DNA of 64,000 bases, taken from assembly GCA_902805845.1 (NCBI GenBank), contig CADCUI010000014.1, positions 1-64,000 on the forward strand. Direction: 5' to 3'. The notes under the pieces are model-generated. The model was not told where the DNA came from. It worked only from the letters and a program-made list of their open reading frames with translations, and made no database searches. This stretch comes from an uncultured Nocardioidaceae bacterium (GTDB taxonomy: Bacteria; Actinomycetota; Actinomycetes; Propionibacteriales; Nocardioidaceae). A program made the position numbers and the translations under genes. This document shows, piece by piece, positions 25,957 to 33,782 of the stretch. The stretch's first letter is position 1; every line of letters starts with the position of its first letter.

Positions 25957-26040
25957 CGTGCACAAGCGCCGACTCGCGGTGGTTTCGGCGTGCACAAGCG
26001 CCGACTCGCGGTGATTTCGGCGTGCACAAGCGCCGACTCG
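25957..26040. repeat. 32-bp tandem repeat, 2.6 copies, between convergent genes
   Basis: Copies start at 25957, 25989 and 26021; the third is cut after 20 bases. The unit begins CGTGCACAAGCGCCGACTCG and the two full copies differ at one base (GGTGG versus GGTGA). It fills exactly the gap between the stop codon of the DHFR-like gene and that of paaE, so both mRNAs would carry it in their 3' ends. The spacing is too short and the copies too few for CRISPR. The unit contains GTGCAC, a small palindrome. Confidence 0.9.
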
Positions 26041-27144
26041 TCAGACGTCGTAGTCGACGGTGACCTCGGCCGAGACCGGCACCGCCTGGCAGGTGACCAC
26101 GAAGCCCGCCTGGAGCTCCTCCGGCTCCAGTGCGAAGTTGCGCCGCATCTCGACCTCGCCGGACACCACCTGTGCCCGGCAGGTTCCGCACACCCCGCCG
26201 CGGCAGGCGAACGGGACGTCGGGGCGCGTGGCCTGTGCCGCCTCCAGCACCGTGCGACTGCGGGGAGCGGTCACCGTGGTGGCGCGCCCGCCGAGGCGGA
26301 AGGTCAGCGAGCAGACGTCTCCCTCGTGGATCTCGTCGGCATGGACCACCGGCGGCGGCGGGGCGTCGACGTGGAAGAGCTCGGTGTGCACCCGGTCGCG
26401 CGCCACCCCCAGCCGGCGGAGCACCGCCCGGTGCTCCTCCACCATGCCGAACGGCCCGCACATCCAGAAGCCGGCCACCTGCCGGTAGGGCACGAGCCGG
26501 CGCAGGATCGCCTCGAGCCGGTCGCCGTCGAGGCGGCCGCTGAAGAGCGCCACGTCCCGCGGCTCGCGGGACAGCACGTGGATGAGCTCGAACCGGTCCG
26601 GGTAGCGGTTCTTCAGGTCGGCGAGCTCCTCGAGGAACATCGTCGAGGTGACCCGGCGGTTGCCGTAGACCAGGGTGACCCGCGCGTCGGACCGCCCGAG
26701 CAGTGACCCGGCGATCGAGAGCAGCGGCGTGATGCCGCTCCCCGCGGCGACGAGCACGTGATGGCCGCCGACCGACGGGTCGACGGTGAAGCGACCGCCG
26801 GGACGCTGCACCTCCACCACGTCGCCGACCCGCGCCTCCTCGACCAGCCAGGCCGAGAACACGCCTCCCGGCACCAGCCGGACACCGATCCGCAGGGCGC
26901 CGCCGACAGGGGCGCAGATGGAGTAGCTGCGCCGGTGCTCGACGCCGTCGACGGTACGTCGCACCGTCAGGTGCTCACCGGGCCGGAACTGCAGCCGCTC
27001 GGAGAGCTCGTCGGGCACCGCCAGCGTCACCGCGACCGCGTCGTCGGTCAACCGGTCGACGTGGCTGATCCGCAGCGCGTGAAAGGCGCTCCGGGCGGCC
27101 GGTGTCGACTCGGGCGTCGACTCTGGTGTGGCCACCGCGTTCAC
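26041..27144 (-). CDS. paaE: phenylacetyl-CoA epoxidase reductase subunit
   Basis: The 367-residue oxidoreductase has an N-terminal FAD-binding domain of the ferredoxin-NADP reductase type (RSYSICAP for flavin, GSGITPLLSIAGSLL for NAD(P)H) and a C-terminal plant-type 2Fe-2S ferredoxin domain with CRGGVCGTCRAQV and a later Cys in VVTCQAV. It passes electrons from NADPH to the PaaA di-iron centre, which epoxidises phenylacetyl-CoA. It is the last gene of the paaABCDE operon. Its GTG overlaps the paaD stop (27141-27144). The stop codon directly adjoins the 32-bp tandem repeat. Confidence 0.93.
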   Translation of the reverse strand: MNAVATPESTPESTPAARSAFHALRISHVDRLTDDAVAVTLAVPDELSERLQFRPGEHLTVRRTVDGVEHRRSYSICAPVGGALRIGVRLVPGGVFSAWLVEEARVGDVVEVQRPGGRFTVDPSVGGHHVLVAAGSGITPLLSIAGSLLGRSDARVTLVYGNRRVTSTMFLEELADLKNRYPDRFELIHVLSREPRDVALFSGRLDGDRLEAILRRLVPYRQVAGFWMCGPFGMVEEHRAVLRRLGVARDRVHTELFHVDAPPPPVVHADEIHEGDVCSLTFRLGGRATTVTAPRSRTVLEAAQATRPDVPFACRGGVCGTCRAQVVSGEVEMRRNFALEPEELQAGFVVTCQAVPVSAEVTVDYDV

Positions 27145-27713
27145 AGCGGCTTCACCCCGTCGAAGGGCTCACCGCAGACGGTGCACACGTGCAGAGAGGT
27201 GCACGCGCTCGCGCCGAAGCGCGACACCTCCCGGCTCGCCGTCGCACCGCACCGGGGACACGCCGGGGCCGGTGGCCGGGGCATCAGGACCAGGTCGACC
27301 GACGTGGATCCTGAGGTGTCGTGGGCGTCGCTCCCGACGTGGGCAGGAGGAGCGATGCCGTGCTCGCGCAGCGCCTGTCGCCCCTGCTCGCTGATCCAGT
27401 CGGTGCTCCAGGCGGGGCTCAGCGCGGTGCGGACCTCGGCCTCCTCGAAGCCGGCTGCCGCCAGCGCCAGCCGCACGTCGGCCCGCATCGTGGCGAGGGC
27501 CGGACAGCCGGTGTAGGTGGGGGTCAGCGTCACCACCACGCGCCCGGTGGGCTCGATCTCGACCCCCCGCAGCACCCCGAGGTCCGCGAGCGTCAGCATC
27601 GGCAGCTCGGGATCCACGACCGCGCCGACGGCCACGTGCGCGCGGACGAGGTCGGGGTCGGCCTCGGCCTCGGGGACGAGCTCGCCGGTGATCTCTCTCG
27701 ACACCCCCGTCAC
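27141..27713 (-). CDS. paaD: phenylacetate degradation protein PaaD (MIP18-like, iron-sulfur assembly)
   Basis: The 190-residue protein has an N-terminal MIP18/DUF59 domain (VVDPELPMLTLADLGVLRGVEI, TPTYTGCPALATMRADV) and a C-terminal zinc-ribbon-like segment with four cysteine pairs/positions (CPRCGATASRE...CTSLHVCTVCGEPFDG). PaaD is needed for the phenylacetyl-CoA epoxidase and is thought to help assemble an Fe-S or di-iron centre. GTG at 27713 overlaps the paaC stop (GTGA), which decides the start. Confidence 0.92.
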   Translation of the reverse strand: MTGVSREITGELVPEAEADPDLVRAHVAVGAVVDPELPMLTLADLGVLRGVEIEPTGRVVVTLTPTYTGCPALATMRADVRLALAAAGFEEAEVRTALSPAWSTDWISEQGRQALREHGIAPPAHVGSDAHDTSGSTSVDLVLMPRPPAPACPRCGATASREVSRFGASACTSLHVCTVCGEPFDGVKPL

Positions 27714-28651
27714 CACCGCCCCGCCGGGTGGGCCCGCGCGATGCCCTGCATCTCCTCCAGCAGCGACCCGAGCCACGGCGAGTGGACGCCGAGGCGTCCG
27801 CCCGGGGTGCCGGGAGCCGGTTCGGGTGATCCGGTGGGCACCCGGAGGCCGCCCTCCTCCAGCAGCCGGTGCAGGAACGCCGACGTGTCCTCGAACGCCG
27901 CCGCCGGGTCCGCGGCGACACCGTCGGCCACCAGCCGCTCGCTGACGTCGTCGGTCCGCCCCAGCTCCTCGACGCAGGGCCACAGGGACTCCAGCGCTGC
28001 CTCGGTCCGGCGCCGCGACTCCACCGTGCCGCCGGCCAACGTCAGCAGCCAGCGTGCCGCGTAGTCGCGGTGGTAGCGCACCTCCTTGACGCCCTTCGCC
28101 GACACCGCGGCGAGCACCGGATCGCGGGAGGTGCGCAGCCGGCCCAGCAGCGTGAGCCGCCAGGCGGCGAAGACCACGAGCCGTACGACGGTGGCCGCGA
28201 AGTCGCCGTTGGGCTGCTCGACCAGCCAGACGCACCGGTACTCCTCGGGCCCGCGGAAGAACGCCAGCCGGTCCTCCGGCGGCGCCGGTGACCCCGGGGG
28301 GAGCGTCGGCACGACGGAGGGGTCCGCGGCGGCGGCGCGGGCGTAGAGCAGCCTGGTCTGGCCCACCAGGTCGAGCCCGATGTTGGCGAGCGCGACCTCC
28401 TCCTCCAGCTCCGGCGCCCGCGTGCACCACTGGGCGAGGCGCTGGGCCAGCACCAGCGCGTCGTCGCCGAGCATCAGGCAGTAGGCGGCCAGCGCGGGAC
28501 CGTCCGCCCCGGGCGGCACGGACACGTCGACCCCGGCAAGCGGGTCGTCGAAGCCGCTGCCGAAGGCCCAGCGGGTCTCCTCGCCGGCCTCCACGAGCCC
28601 GGCATAGGCGTCGTACTCGTCGTGCTCGTCGCGCGGAGGGGTGGGAGCCAT
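27710..28651 (-). CDS. paaC: phenylacetyl-CoA epoxidase structural subunit PaaC
   Basis: The 313-residue protein is the ferritin-like, catalytically inactive partner of PaaA. Recognisable stretches are AYCLMLGDDALVLAQRLAQWC, ELEEEVALANIGLDLVGQTRLLY, EDRLAFFRGPEEYRCVWLVEQPNGDFA and KGVKEVRYHRDYAARWLLTLAGGT. The subunit scaffolds the PaaAC heterodimer. The ATG at 28651 is chosen; a GTG nine bases upstream is also possible and neither has a strong ribosome binding site. It follows paaB after 14 bases, the only non-overlapping joint in the operon. Confidence 0.92.
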   Translation of the reverse strand: MAPTPPRDEHDEYDAYAGLVEAGEETRWAFGSGFDDPLAGVDVSVPPGADGPALAAYCLMLGDDALVLAQRLAQWCTRAPELEEEVALANIGLDLVGQTRLLYARAAAADPSVVPTLPPGSPAPPEDRLAFFRGPEEYRCVWLVEQPNGDFAATVVRLVVFAAWRLTLLGRLRTSRDPVLAAVSAKGVKEVRYHRDYAARWLLTLAGGTVESRRRTEAALESLWPCVEELGRTDDVSERLVADGVAADPAAAFEDTSAFLHRLLEEGGLRVPTGSPEPAPGTPGGRLGVHSPWLGSLLEEMQGIARAHPAGRW

Positions 28652-28665
28652 CGACTGCACCCGGC

Positions 28666-28956
28666 TCACATGTGGGGGACGTCTTCGACGTCGTAGAAGG
28701 TGGGGTGCCGGTAGATCTTGTCGCCGCTGGGCGCGAAGAACGCGTCCTTCTCGTCCGGGCTCGAGGCCGTGATGTCCGCCGACCTCACCACCCAGATGCT
28801 GACGCCCTCGTTGCGTCGGGTGTAGACGTCGCGGGCGTGCCGCAGCGCCATGTCGGGGTCGGCCGCATGGATGGAGCCGACGTGCACATGGTTGAGCCCC
28901 CGCTTGCTGCGCACGAACACCTCGTACGGCGGCCACACCGGGTCGACCTCGCTCAT
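28666..28956 (-). CDS. paaB: phenylacetyl-CoA epoxidase subunit PaaB
   Basis: The 96-residue protein matches Paa[44 protein letters not shown], then [10 protein letters not shown] and a C-terminal [18 protein letters not shown]. PaaB bridges two PaaAC dimers in the epoxidase complex. The ATG overlaps the paaA stop (28953-28956), which fixes the start. Its size is normal for the family (about 95 residues). Confidence 0.95.
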   Translation of the reverse strand: MSEVDPVWPPYEVFVRSKRGLNHVHVGSIHAADPDMALRHARDVYTRRNEGVSIWVVRSADITASSPDEKDAFFAPSGDKIYRHPTFYDVEDVPHM

Positions 28957-29894
28957 GCCGACGTTGCCTGCTTGCCGGCGTAGGCAGCGGCCGCCGCCCT
29001 GACCCAGCCGCCCTCGCGATGCGCGTCGGCCCGCCGCGTGACCCGCTCCTCGTTGCAGGGACCCTCGCCACGGATGACCCGGTCCAGCTCGTCCCAGTCC
29101 GGCTCTCCGAAGTCGTAGCCTCCGCGCTCCGCGTTCCACCGCAGGTCGGGGTCCGGCAGCGTCACTCCGAGCGCCTCGGCCTGCGGGACCGTCATGTCCA
29201 CGAACCGCTGCCGCAGCTCGTCGTTGGTGTGCCGCTTGATCCGCCATGCCATCGACCGGGCGGAGTTCGGCGAGGCGTCGTCGGGAGGACCGAACATCAT
29301 CAAGGACGGCCACCACCACCGGTCCACCGACTCCTGCACCATCGCCCGCTGCTCGTCGGTGCCGTTCATCATCGTCATGAGAAGCTCGAAGCCCTGGCGC
29401 TGGTGGAAGGACTCCTCCTTGCAGATCCGGATCATCGCCCGTGCGTACGGTCCGTAGGAGCTGCGGCACAGCGGCACCTGGTTGCAGATCGCCGCACCGT
29501 CGACCAGCCAGCCGATGGTGCCGACGTCGGCGTAGGACAGCGTGGGGTAGTTGAAGATCGAGGAGTACTTCTGCCGCAGCGTGATGAGCTGCTCGGTGAG
29601 GTCCGACCGGTCGACGCCGAGGGTCTCCGCGGCCGAGTACAGGTAGATGCCGTGCCCTGCCTCGTCCTGGACCTTCGCCATCAGGATCGCCTTGCGGCGC
29701 AGGGACGGAGCGGTGGTCAGCCAGGTGCCCTCCGGCTGCATGCCGATGATCTCGGAGTGGGCGTGCTGCGCGATCTGGCGCACGAGGGTGCGACGGTAGC
29801 CGTCAGGCATCCAGTCCCGCGGCTCGATCCGCTGGTCGTGGGCGAGCGTCTGCTCGAAGCCCTCGAGCTCGGGCGCCGTCGGCTCTGCTGACAT
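28953..29894 (-). CDS. paaA: phenylacetyl-CoA epoxidase catalytic subunit PaaA
   Basis: The 313-residue ferritin-like di-iron monooxygenase has the expected acidic and histidine ligands in [20 protein letters not shown] and [17 protein letters not shown]. It also has [17 protein letters not shown] near the N-terminus and [29 protein letters not shown]. It converts phenylacetyl-CoA to the ring-1,2-epoxide, the key step of aerobic phenylacetate degradation in the cytoplasm. It is first in paaABCDE. No paaK ligase, paaG, paaZ or paaR gene is in this window, so the rest of the pathway lies elsewhere. The promoter must lie in the 51 bases before the rpsA terminator or overlap it. Confidence 0.95.
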   Translation of the reverse strand: MSAEPTAPELEGFEQTLAHDQRIEPRDWMPDGYRRTLVRQIAQHAHSEIIGMQPEGTWLTTAPSLRRKAILMAKVQDEAGHGIYLYSAAETLGVDRSDLTEQLITLRQKYSSIFNYPTLSYADVGTIGWLVDGAAICNQVPLCRSSYGPYARAMIRICKEESFHQRQGFELLMTMMNGTDEQRAMVQESVDRWWWPSLMMFGPPDDASPNSARSMAWRIKRHTNDELRQRFVDMTVPQAEALGVTLPDPDLRWNAERGGYDFGEPDWDELDRVIRGEGPCNEERVTRRADAHREGGWVRAAAAAYAGKQATSA

Positions 29895-29945
29895 GTCCCC
29901 ATCGTGTCACGACCGCGGGCGGCAGCGGCTGTCCCGGGACGCGCC

Positions 29946-29977
29946 GACGGGCGGCCACCCGAGGGTGACCGCCCGTC
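29946..29977 (-). terminator. rpsA terminator
   Basis: A 14-bp stem (29946-29959 with 29964-29977) closes on a CGAG tetraloop. The one imperfect pair is G.U when transcribed on the minus strand but C/A on the plus strand, so it is built for the rpsA transcript. It starts 28 bases after the rpsA stop. There is no U-tract. The paaA promoter must lie downstream of or within this structure. Confidence 0.6.
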
Positions 29978-30004
29978 AACGACAAGCGAGGGGCTGAGCC
30001 CGGC

Positions 30005-31483
30005 TCAGGCGTCCCCGCCGGTGAGCTTGTCGCGCAGCGCCTGCAGCGCCTCGTCGCTCGCCAGCGAACCGCCGCCGCCCTCGGCCTGCTCCGCACCGGC
30101 GTCGGAGGAGTACGACGTGGCCTCGCCGGCCTCGGCGTCGGCCTTCTTGGCCTCGGACTGCTGCTTGACGTGCGCCTCCCACCGGGTGTGCGCCTCGGCG
30201 TACTGCTTCTCCCAGACCTCTCGCTGGGCGTCGTAGCCCTCGAGCCACTCGCCGGTCGTGGGGTCGAAGCCCTCGGGGTAGACGTAGTTGCCCTGCTCGT
30301 CGTACGTCGCCGACATGCCGTAGAGCGTCGGGTCGAACTCCTCGACGTCGGAGGCGGCCGCGGTCTCGTTGGCCTGCTTCAGCGAGAGGCTGATCCGGCG
30401 CCGCTCGAGGTCGATGTCGATGATCTTGACCATCGAGTCGTCGTTGACCTGGACGACCTGCTCGGGGATCTCGACGTGACGCTCGGCGAGCTCCGAGATG
30501 TGGACGAGCCCCTCGATGCCCTCCTCGACCCGGACGAACGCACCGAACGGCACCAGCTTGGTGACCTTGCCGGGCACGATCTGGCCGATCTGGTGGGTGC
30601 GGGCGAAGTGCTGCCAGGGGTCCTCCTGCGTCGCCTTGAGCGACAGCGAGACCCGCTCGCGGTCCATGTCCACGTCGAGCACCTCGACGGTGACCTCGTC
30701 GCCGACGGCGACGACCTCGCTCGGGTGGTCGATGTGCTTCCAGGACAGCTCGGAGACGTGCACGAGGCCGTCGACACCGCCGAGGTCCACGAACGCACCG
30801 AAGTTGACGATCGAGGACACGACGCCCTTGCGGATCTGGCCACGCTGCAGCTGGGTGAGGAAGCCCTGCCGGACCTCGCTCTGGGTCTGCTCGAGCCATG
30901 CCCGGCGGGAGAGGACCACGTTGTTGCGGTTCTTGTCGAGCTCGATGATCTTGGCCTCGAGCTCGCGGCCGACGTAGGGCAGCAGGTCGCGCACGCGACG
31001 CATCTCGACCAGGGAGGCGGGCAGGAAGCCGCGCAGGCCGATGTCGAGGATGAGCCCGCCCTTGACGACCTCGATGACGGTGCCGGTGACGACGCCGTCC
31101 TCCTCCTTGACCTTCTCGATCGTGCCCCAGGCGCGCTCGTACTGGGCGCGCTTCTTGGACAGGATCAGCCGACCCTCCTTGTCCTCCTTCTGGAGGACGA
31201 GCGCCTCGACCTCGTCACCGACGGTGACGACCTCGGAGGGGTCCACGTCGTGCTTGATCGAGAGCTCGCGGCTCGGGATGACGCCCTCGGTCTTGTAACC
31301 GATGTCGAGCAGGACCTCGTCCCGGTCGACCTTCACGATGGTGCCTTCGACGATGTCGCCGTCGTTGAAGTACTTGATGGTCTCGTCGATGGCGGCGAGG
31401 AAGTCCTCTTCCGAACCGATGTCGTTGACCGCGACCTGCGGCGTCGAAGCCTGGCCGGCCGGAAGTGTAGGGGTGCTCGTCAT
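30005..31483 (-). CDS. rpsA: 30S ribosomal protein S1
   Basis: The 492-residue protein has four S1 RNA-binding repeats: GDIVEGTIVKVDRDEVLLDIGYKTEG near residue 40, GVVTGTVIEVVKGGLILDIGLRGFLP near 125, GQIRKGVVSSIVNFGAFVDLGGVDGLVH near 210, and GQIVPGKVTKLVPFGAFVRVEEGIEGLVH near 295. An acidic C-terminal tail of about 120 residues follows. Four repeats rather than the six of E. coli is normal for actinobacteria. S1 helps mRNA binding to the small ribosomal subunit. ATG at 31483 precedes a conserved start; upstream in-frame codons to 31684 are low-complexity leader. The leader is about 150 bases. Confidence 0.95.
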   Translation of the reverse strand: MTSTPTLPAGQASTPQVAVNDIGSEEDFLAAIDETIKYFNDGDIVEGTIVKVDRDEVLLDIGYKTEGVIPSRELSIKHDVDPSEVVTVGDEVEALVLQKEDKEGRLILSKKRAQYERAWGTIEKVKEEDGVVTGTVIEVVKGGLILDIGLRGFLPASLVEMRRVRDLLPYVGRELEAKIIELDKNRNNVVLSRRAWLEQTQSEVRQGFLTQLQRGQIRKGVVSSIVNFGAFVDLGGVDGLVHVSELSWKHIDHPSEVVAVGDEVTVEVLDVDMDRERVSLSLKATQEDPWQHFARTHQIGQIVPGKVTKLVPFGAFVRVEEGIEGLVHISELAERHVEIPEQVVQVNDDSMVKIIDIDLERRRISLSLKQANETAAASDVEEFDPTLYGMSATYDEQGNYVYPEGFDPTTGEWLEGYDAQREVWEKQYAEAHTRWEAHVKQQSEAKKADAEAGEATSYSSDAGAEQAEGGGGSLASDEALQALRDKLTGGDA

Positions 31484-31636
31484 AAGGGGATGGGTTCCTC
31501 GGATGGGTGGAGGTCGTACGGGCGCACGCGAAGTCCGTTTCACTACTGGAGGGGTGATGGGCCTGGCGGCCCAGTCCTGCGTAGCGAGCGGGAGCCATCT
31601 CCGTCCGTGACCCGGCAGACTCCACACGCACCCGCC

Positions 31637-31667
31637 AGGATACGCGGGTGACCACAACAGCGTCCAA
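31637..31667 (-). promoter_or_regulatory. possible rpsA promoter
   Basis: On the minus strand TTGGAC (31667-31662) and TATCCT (31642-31637) are 19 bases apart, slightly longer than the usual 17. Initiation near 31630 would give a leader of roughly 147 bases. It lies in the region shared with the divergent methyltransferase gene. Confidence 0.3.
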
Positions 31668-31686
31668 CCCGCCCTAGGCTCCACCC

Positions 31687-32517
31687 GTGACCACGACTCC
31701 CGACAGCGTGCGACCAGTACGGCGCCCGGTCTCCGAGGAGGCCTCCCGCCGGGCGAACCGGGCGGACTGGGACGCCTACGCCGACGAGTACCAGCGCACG
31801 CACGGCGACTTCCTGGGCGACGTCGGGTTCGTCTGGGGCCCGGAGGGCCACCGGGAGGCGGAGCTGCAGGCGCTCGGCGACCCCGGGCGGCTGGCGGGGC
31901 GGGGCGTGCTGGAGCTCGGCAGCGGCGCCGGCCAGTGCTCGCGCTGGCTGGTGGCGCAGGGTGCCACGGCGGTCGGCCTCGACCTGTCGGAGCGCCAGCT
32001 GCAGCACTCGAGGCGCATCGACGAGGGCACGGGGATCGCGGTGCCGTCGGTGTGCGCGACCGCGACCGACCTGCCGTTCGCGCCGGACTCCTTCGACATC
32101 GTCTTCTCCTCGTTCGGTGCCCTCCAGTTCGTCGCCGACGCGGACCTGATGGTGGCGGCCGTCGCCCGGGTGCTCCGGCCCGGCGGCACGTTCGCGTTCT
32201 CCATCACCCATCCGATCCGGTGGTCGATGCCCGACGACCCCGGCCCGGAGGGGCTCAAGATCGCGAGCTGCTACTGGGACCGCACGCCCTACGTCGAGGA
32301 GGACGAGGACGGCACGCCGCGCTACGTCGAGCACCACCGCACGCTCGGGGACTGGGTGGCCCTGCTGTCGGATGCCGGCTTCTGCCTGCGAGCGCTGCTG
32401 GAGCCGCAGTGGCCGGAGGGTCACGAGCGGGTGTGGGGCGGCTGGGGTCCGCTGCGGGGCCGGCTGGTCCCGGGCACCGCGATCTTCGTCGCCGGCCTGC
32501 CCGGCACCGTGACATGA
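31687..32517 (+). CDS. class I SAM-dependent methyltransferase
   Basis: The 276-residue protein has a seven-stranded Rossmann methyltransferase core: motif I VLELGSGAGQCSRWL near residue 75, acidic post-I region VGLDLSERQLQ, ATDLPFAPDSFDIVFSSFGALQFV (motif II/III) and LRPGGTFAFSITHPI. It resembles methyltransferase-11/UbiE-like proteins with a long C-terminal cap. The substrate is unknown. Its stop overlaps the start of a flippase gene (ATGA), so it may act on a lipid-linked or polysaccharide intermediate, but these methyltransferases are also found alone. Confidence 0.82.
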   Translation: MTTTPDSVRPVRRPVSEEASRRANRADWDAYADEYQRTHGDFLGDVGFVWGPEGHREAELQALGDPGRLAGRGVLELGSGAGQCSRWLVAQGATAVGLDLSERQLQHSRRIDEGTGIAVPSVCATATDLPFAPDSFDIVFSSFGALQFVADADLMVAAVARVLRPGGTFAFSITHPIRWSMPDDPGPEGLKIASCYWDRTPYVEEDEDGTPRYVEHHRTLGDWVALLSDAGFCLRALLEPQWPEGHERVWGGWGPLRGRLVPGTAIFVAGLPGTVT

Positions 32518-33782
32518 GGGTCCTCCTCCCGCCGCGCCGCATGCCCGTCTGGCTCCAGGGCGGAGGCGTCATCGCGGTGGCGATGGGGCTCATGAACATC
32601 GGGACCTACGGCTTCACGCTGGTCGCGGCTCGCGTCCTCGGGCCTCGCGAGTACGGGGCCGTCGCGGCGGTCATGGGGCTGATGATGATGCTCACCGTGC
32701 TGTCCCTGGGGCTGCAGGCGGCCGGTGCCCGCCGGGTGTCCGTCGCGCCGGAGACCCGGGAGGTCACGGAGAGGGAGACCGTGGCGGCGTCGTACAAGGC
32801 CGGTCTCGGGCTGGGCGTGCTCACCCTGGCCGCTGCTCCGCTGGTGAGCGGGCTGCTGCGGCTGGACTCGGCGGGCGCCGCGGTGCTCCTCGCGCTGGCC
32901 CTCGTGCCGTTGACGGTGATGGGCGCCTACGCCGGCATCTTCCAGGGGGAACGCCGGTGGGGTCCGCTGGCGGCGATCTACCTCAGCGTCGGCCTCGGCC
33001 GGCTCTGCTTCGGCGTGCTGGGCATGGCCGTCAGGGACGACGTGGTCGGCGCCATGGCGGGCGTCGCGGCGGGCAACGCCGTACCGGCCGTCCTGGGGTG
33101 GTGGTTCCTCCGCCGGTCAGGCCGGGTCCGAGCGCCGAACGCCGGGTTGCCGACGGAGCGGCGCACCTCGGTCCGGGCCGTCCTCACCGAGGTGGCCCAC
33201 AACTCGCACGCCCTGCTGGCGTTCTTCACGCTCTCGAACGTCGACGTCGTCATCGCCCGGAACGCCCTCGACGACCACCGGGCCGGCTTGTACGCCGGAG
33301 GGCTGATCCTCGCCAAGGCGGTGCTGTTCCTCCCCCAGTTCGTCGTCGTCATCGCGTTCCCGTCGATGGTCCGCAGGGGCGAGAGCCGCATGCAGGTCCA
33401 GGCACTCGGCCTCATCCTCGCGATGGGGGCCGCCGTCACCGCGGGCGCGGCGGTGCTCGCGCCGCTGGCGGTGCTGTTCGTCGGCGGCAGCGCCTACGGC
33501 GAGCTCAAGCCCTACCTGTGGGGCTTTGCGGCGGTCGGCACGCTCCTGGCGATGGTGCAGCTGCTGGTCTACCGGGCGATCGCCCGCCAGCAGCGCAGCG
33601 CGGTGGTCGTCGTCTGGGCCGGTCTCGCTGCGCTGATCCCGTCGACCTTCCTCGTCGACCGACCCACCGAGCTGCTGGTGTGGGAGGGCGCGGTGCATGC
33701 CACGGTGCTGGTCGCGCTGCTGGGGACGCTGCTGGTCCTCGCTGCCCGCCGGTCGCGCTCGCATCGCTCGGACCGCGACTAG
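32514..33782 (+). CDS. polysaccharide biosynthesis (Wzx/MATE-like) flippase
   Basis: The 422-residue membrane protein has about twelve transmembrane helices and starts like oligosaccharide flippases (GLMNIGTYGFTLVAARVLGPREYGAVAAVMGLMMM). A middle segment HALLAFFTLSNVDVVIARNALDDHRAGLYAGGLILAKAVLFLP, with LDDHRAGLYAG, is typical of the MVF/Wzx superfamily. It likely moves a lipid-linked saccharide across the membrane. ATG overlaps the methyltransferase stop. The 3' end overlaps the convergent polA stop by four bases. No glycosyltransferase genes are adjacent, so its substrate is unknown. Confidence 0.8.
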   Translation: MRVLLPPRRMPVWLQGGGVIAVAMGLMNIGTYGFTLVAARVLGPREYGAVAAVMGLMMMLTVLSLGLQAAGARRVSVAPETREVTERETVAASYKAGLGLGVLTLAAAPLVSGLLRLDSAGAAVLLALALVPLTVMGAYAGIFQGERRWGPLAAIYLSVGLGRLCFGVLGMAVRDDVVGAMAGVAAGNAVPAVLGWWFLRRSGRVRAPNAGLPTERRTSVRAVLTEVAHNSHALLAFFTLSNVDVVIARNALDDHRAGLYAGGLILAKAVLFLPQFVVVIAFPSMVRRGESRMQVQALGLILAMGAAVTAGAAVLAPLAVLFVGGSAYGELKPYLWGFAAVGTLLAMVQLLVYRAIARQQRSAVVVVWAGLAALIPSTFLVDRPTELLVWEGAVHATVLVALLGTLLVLAARRSRSHRSDRD

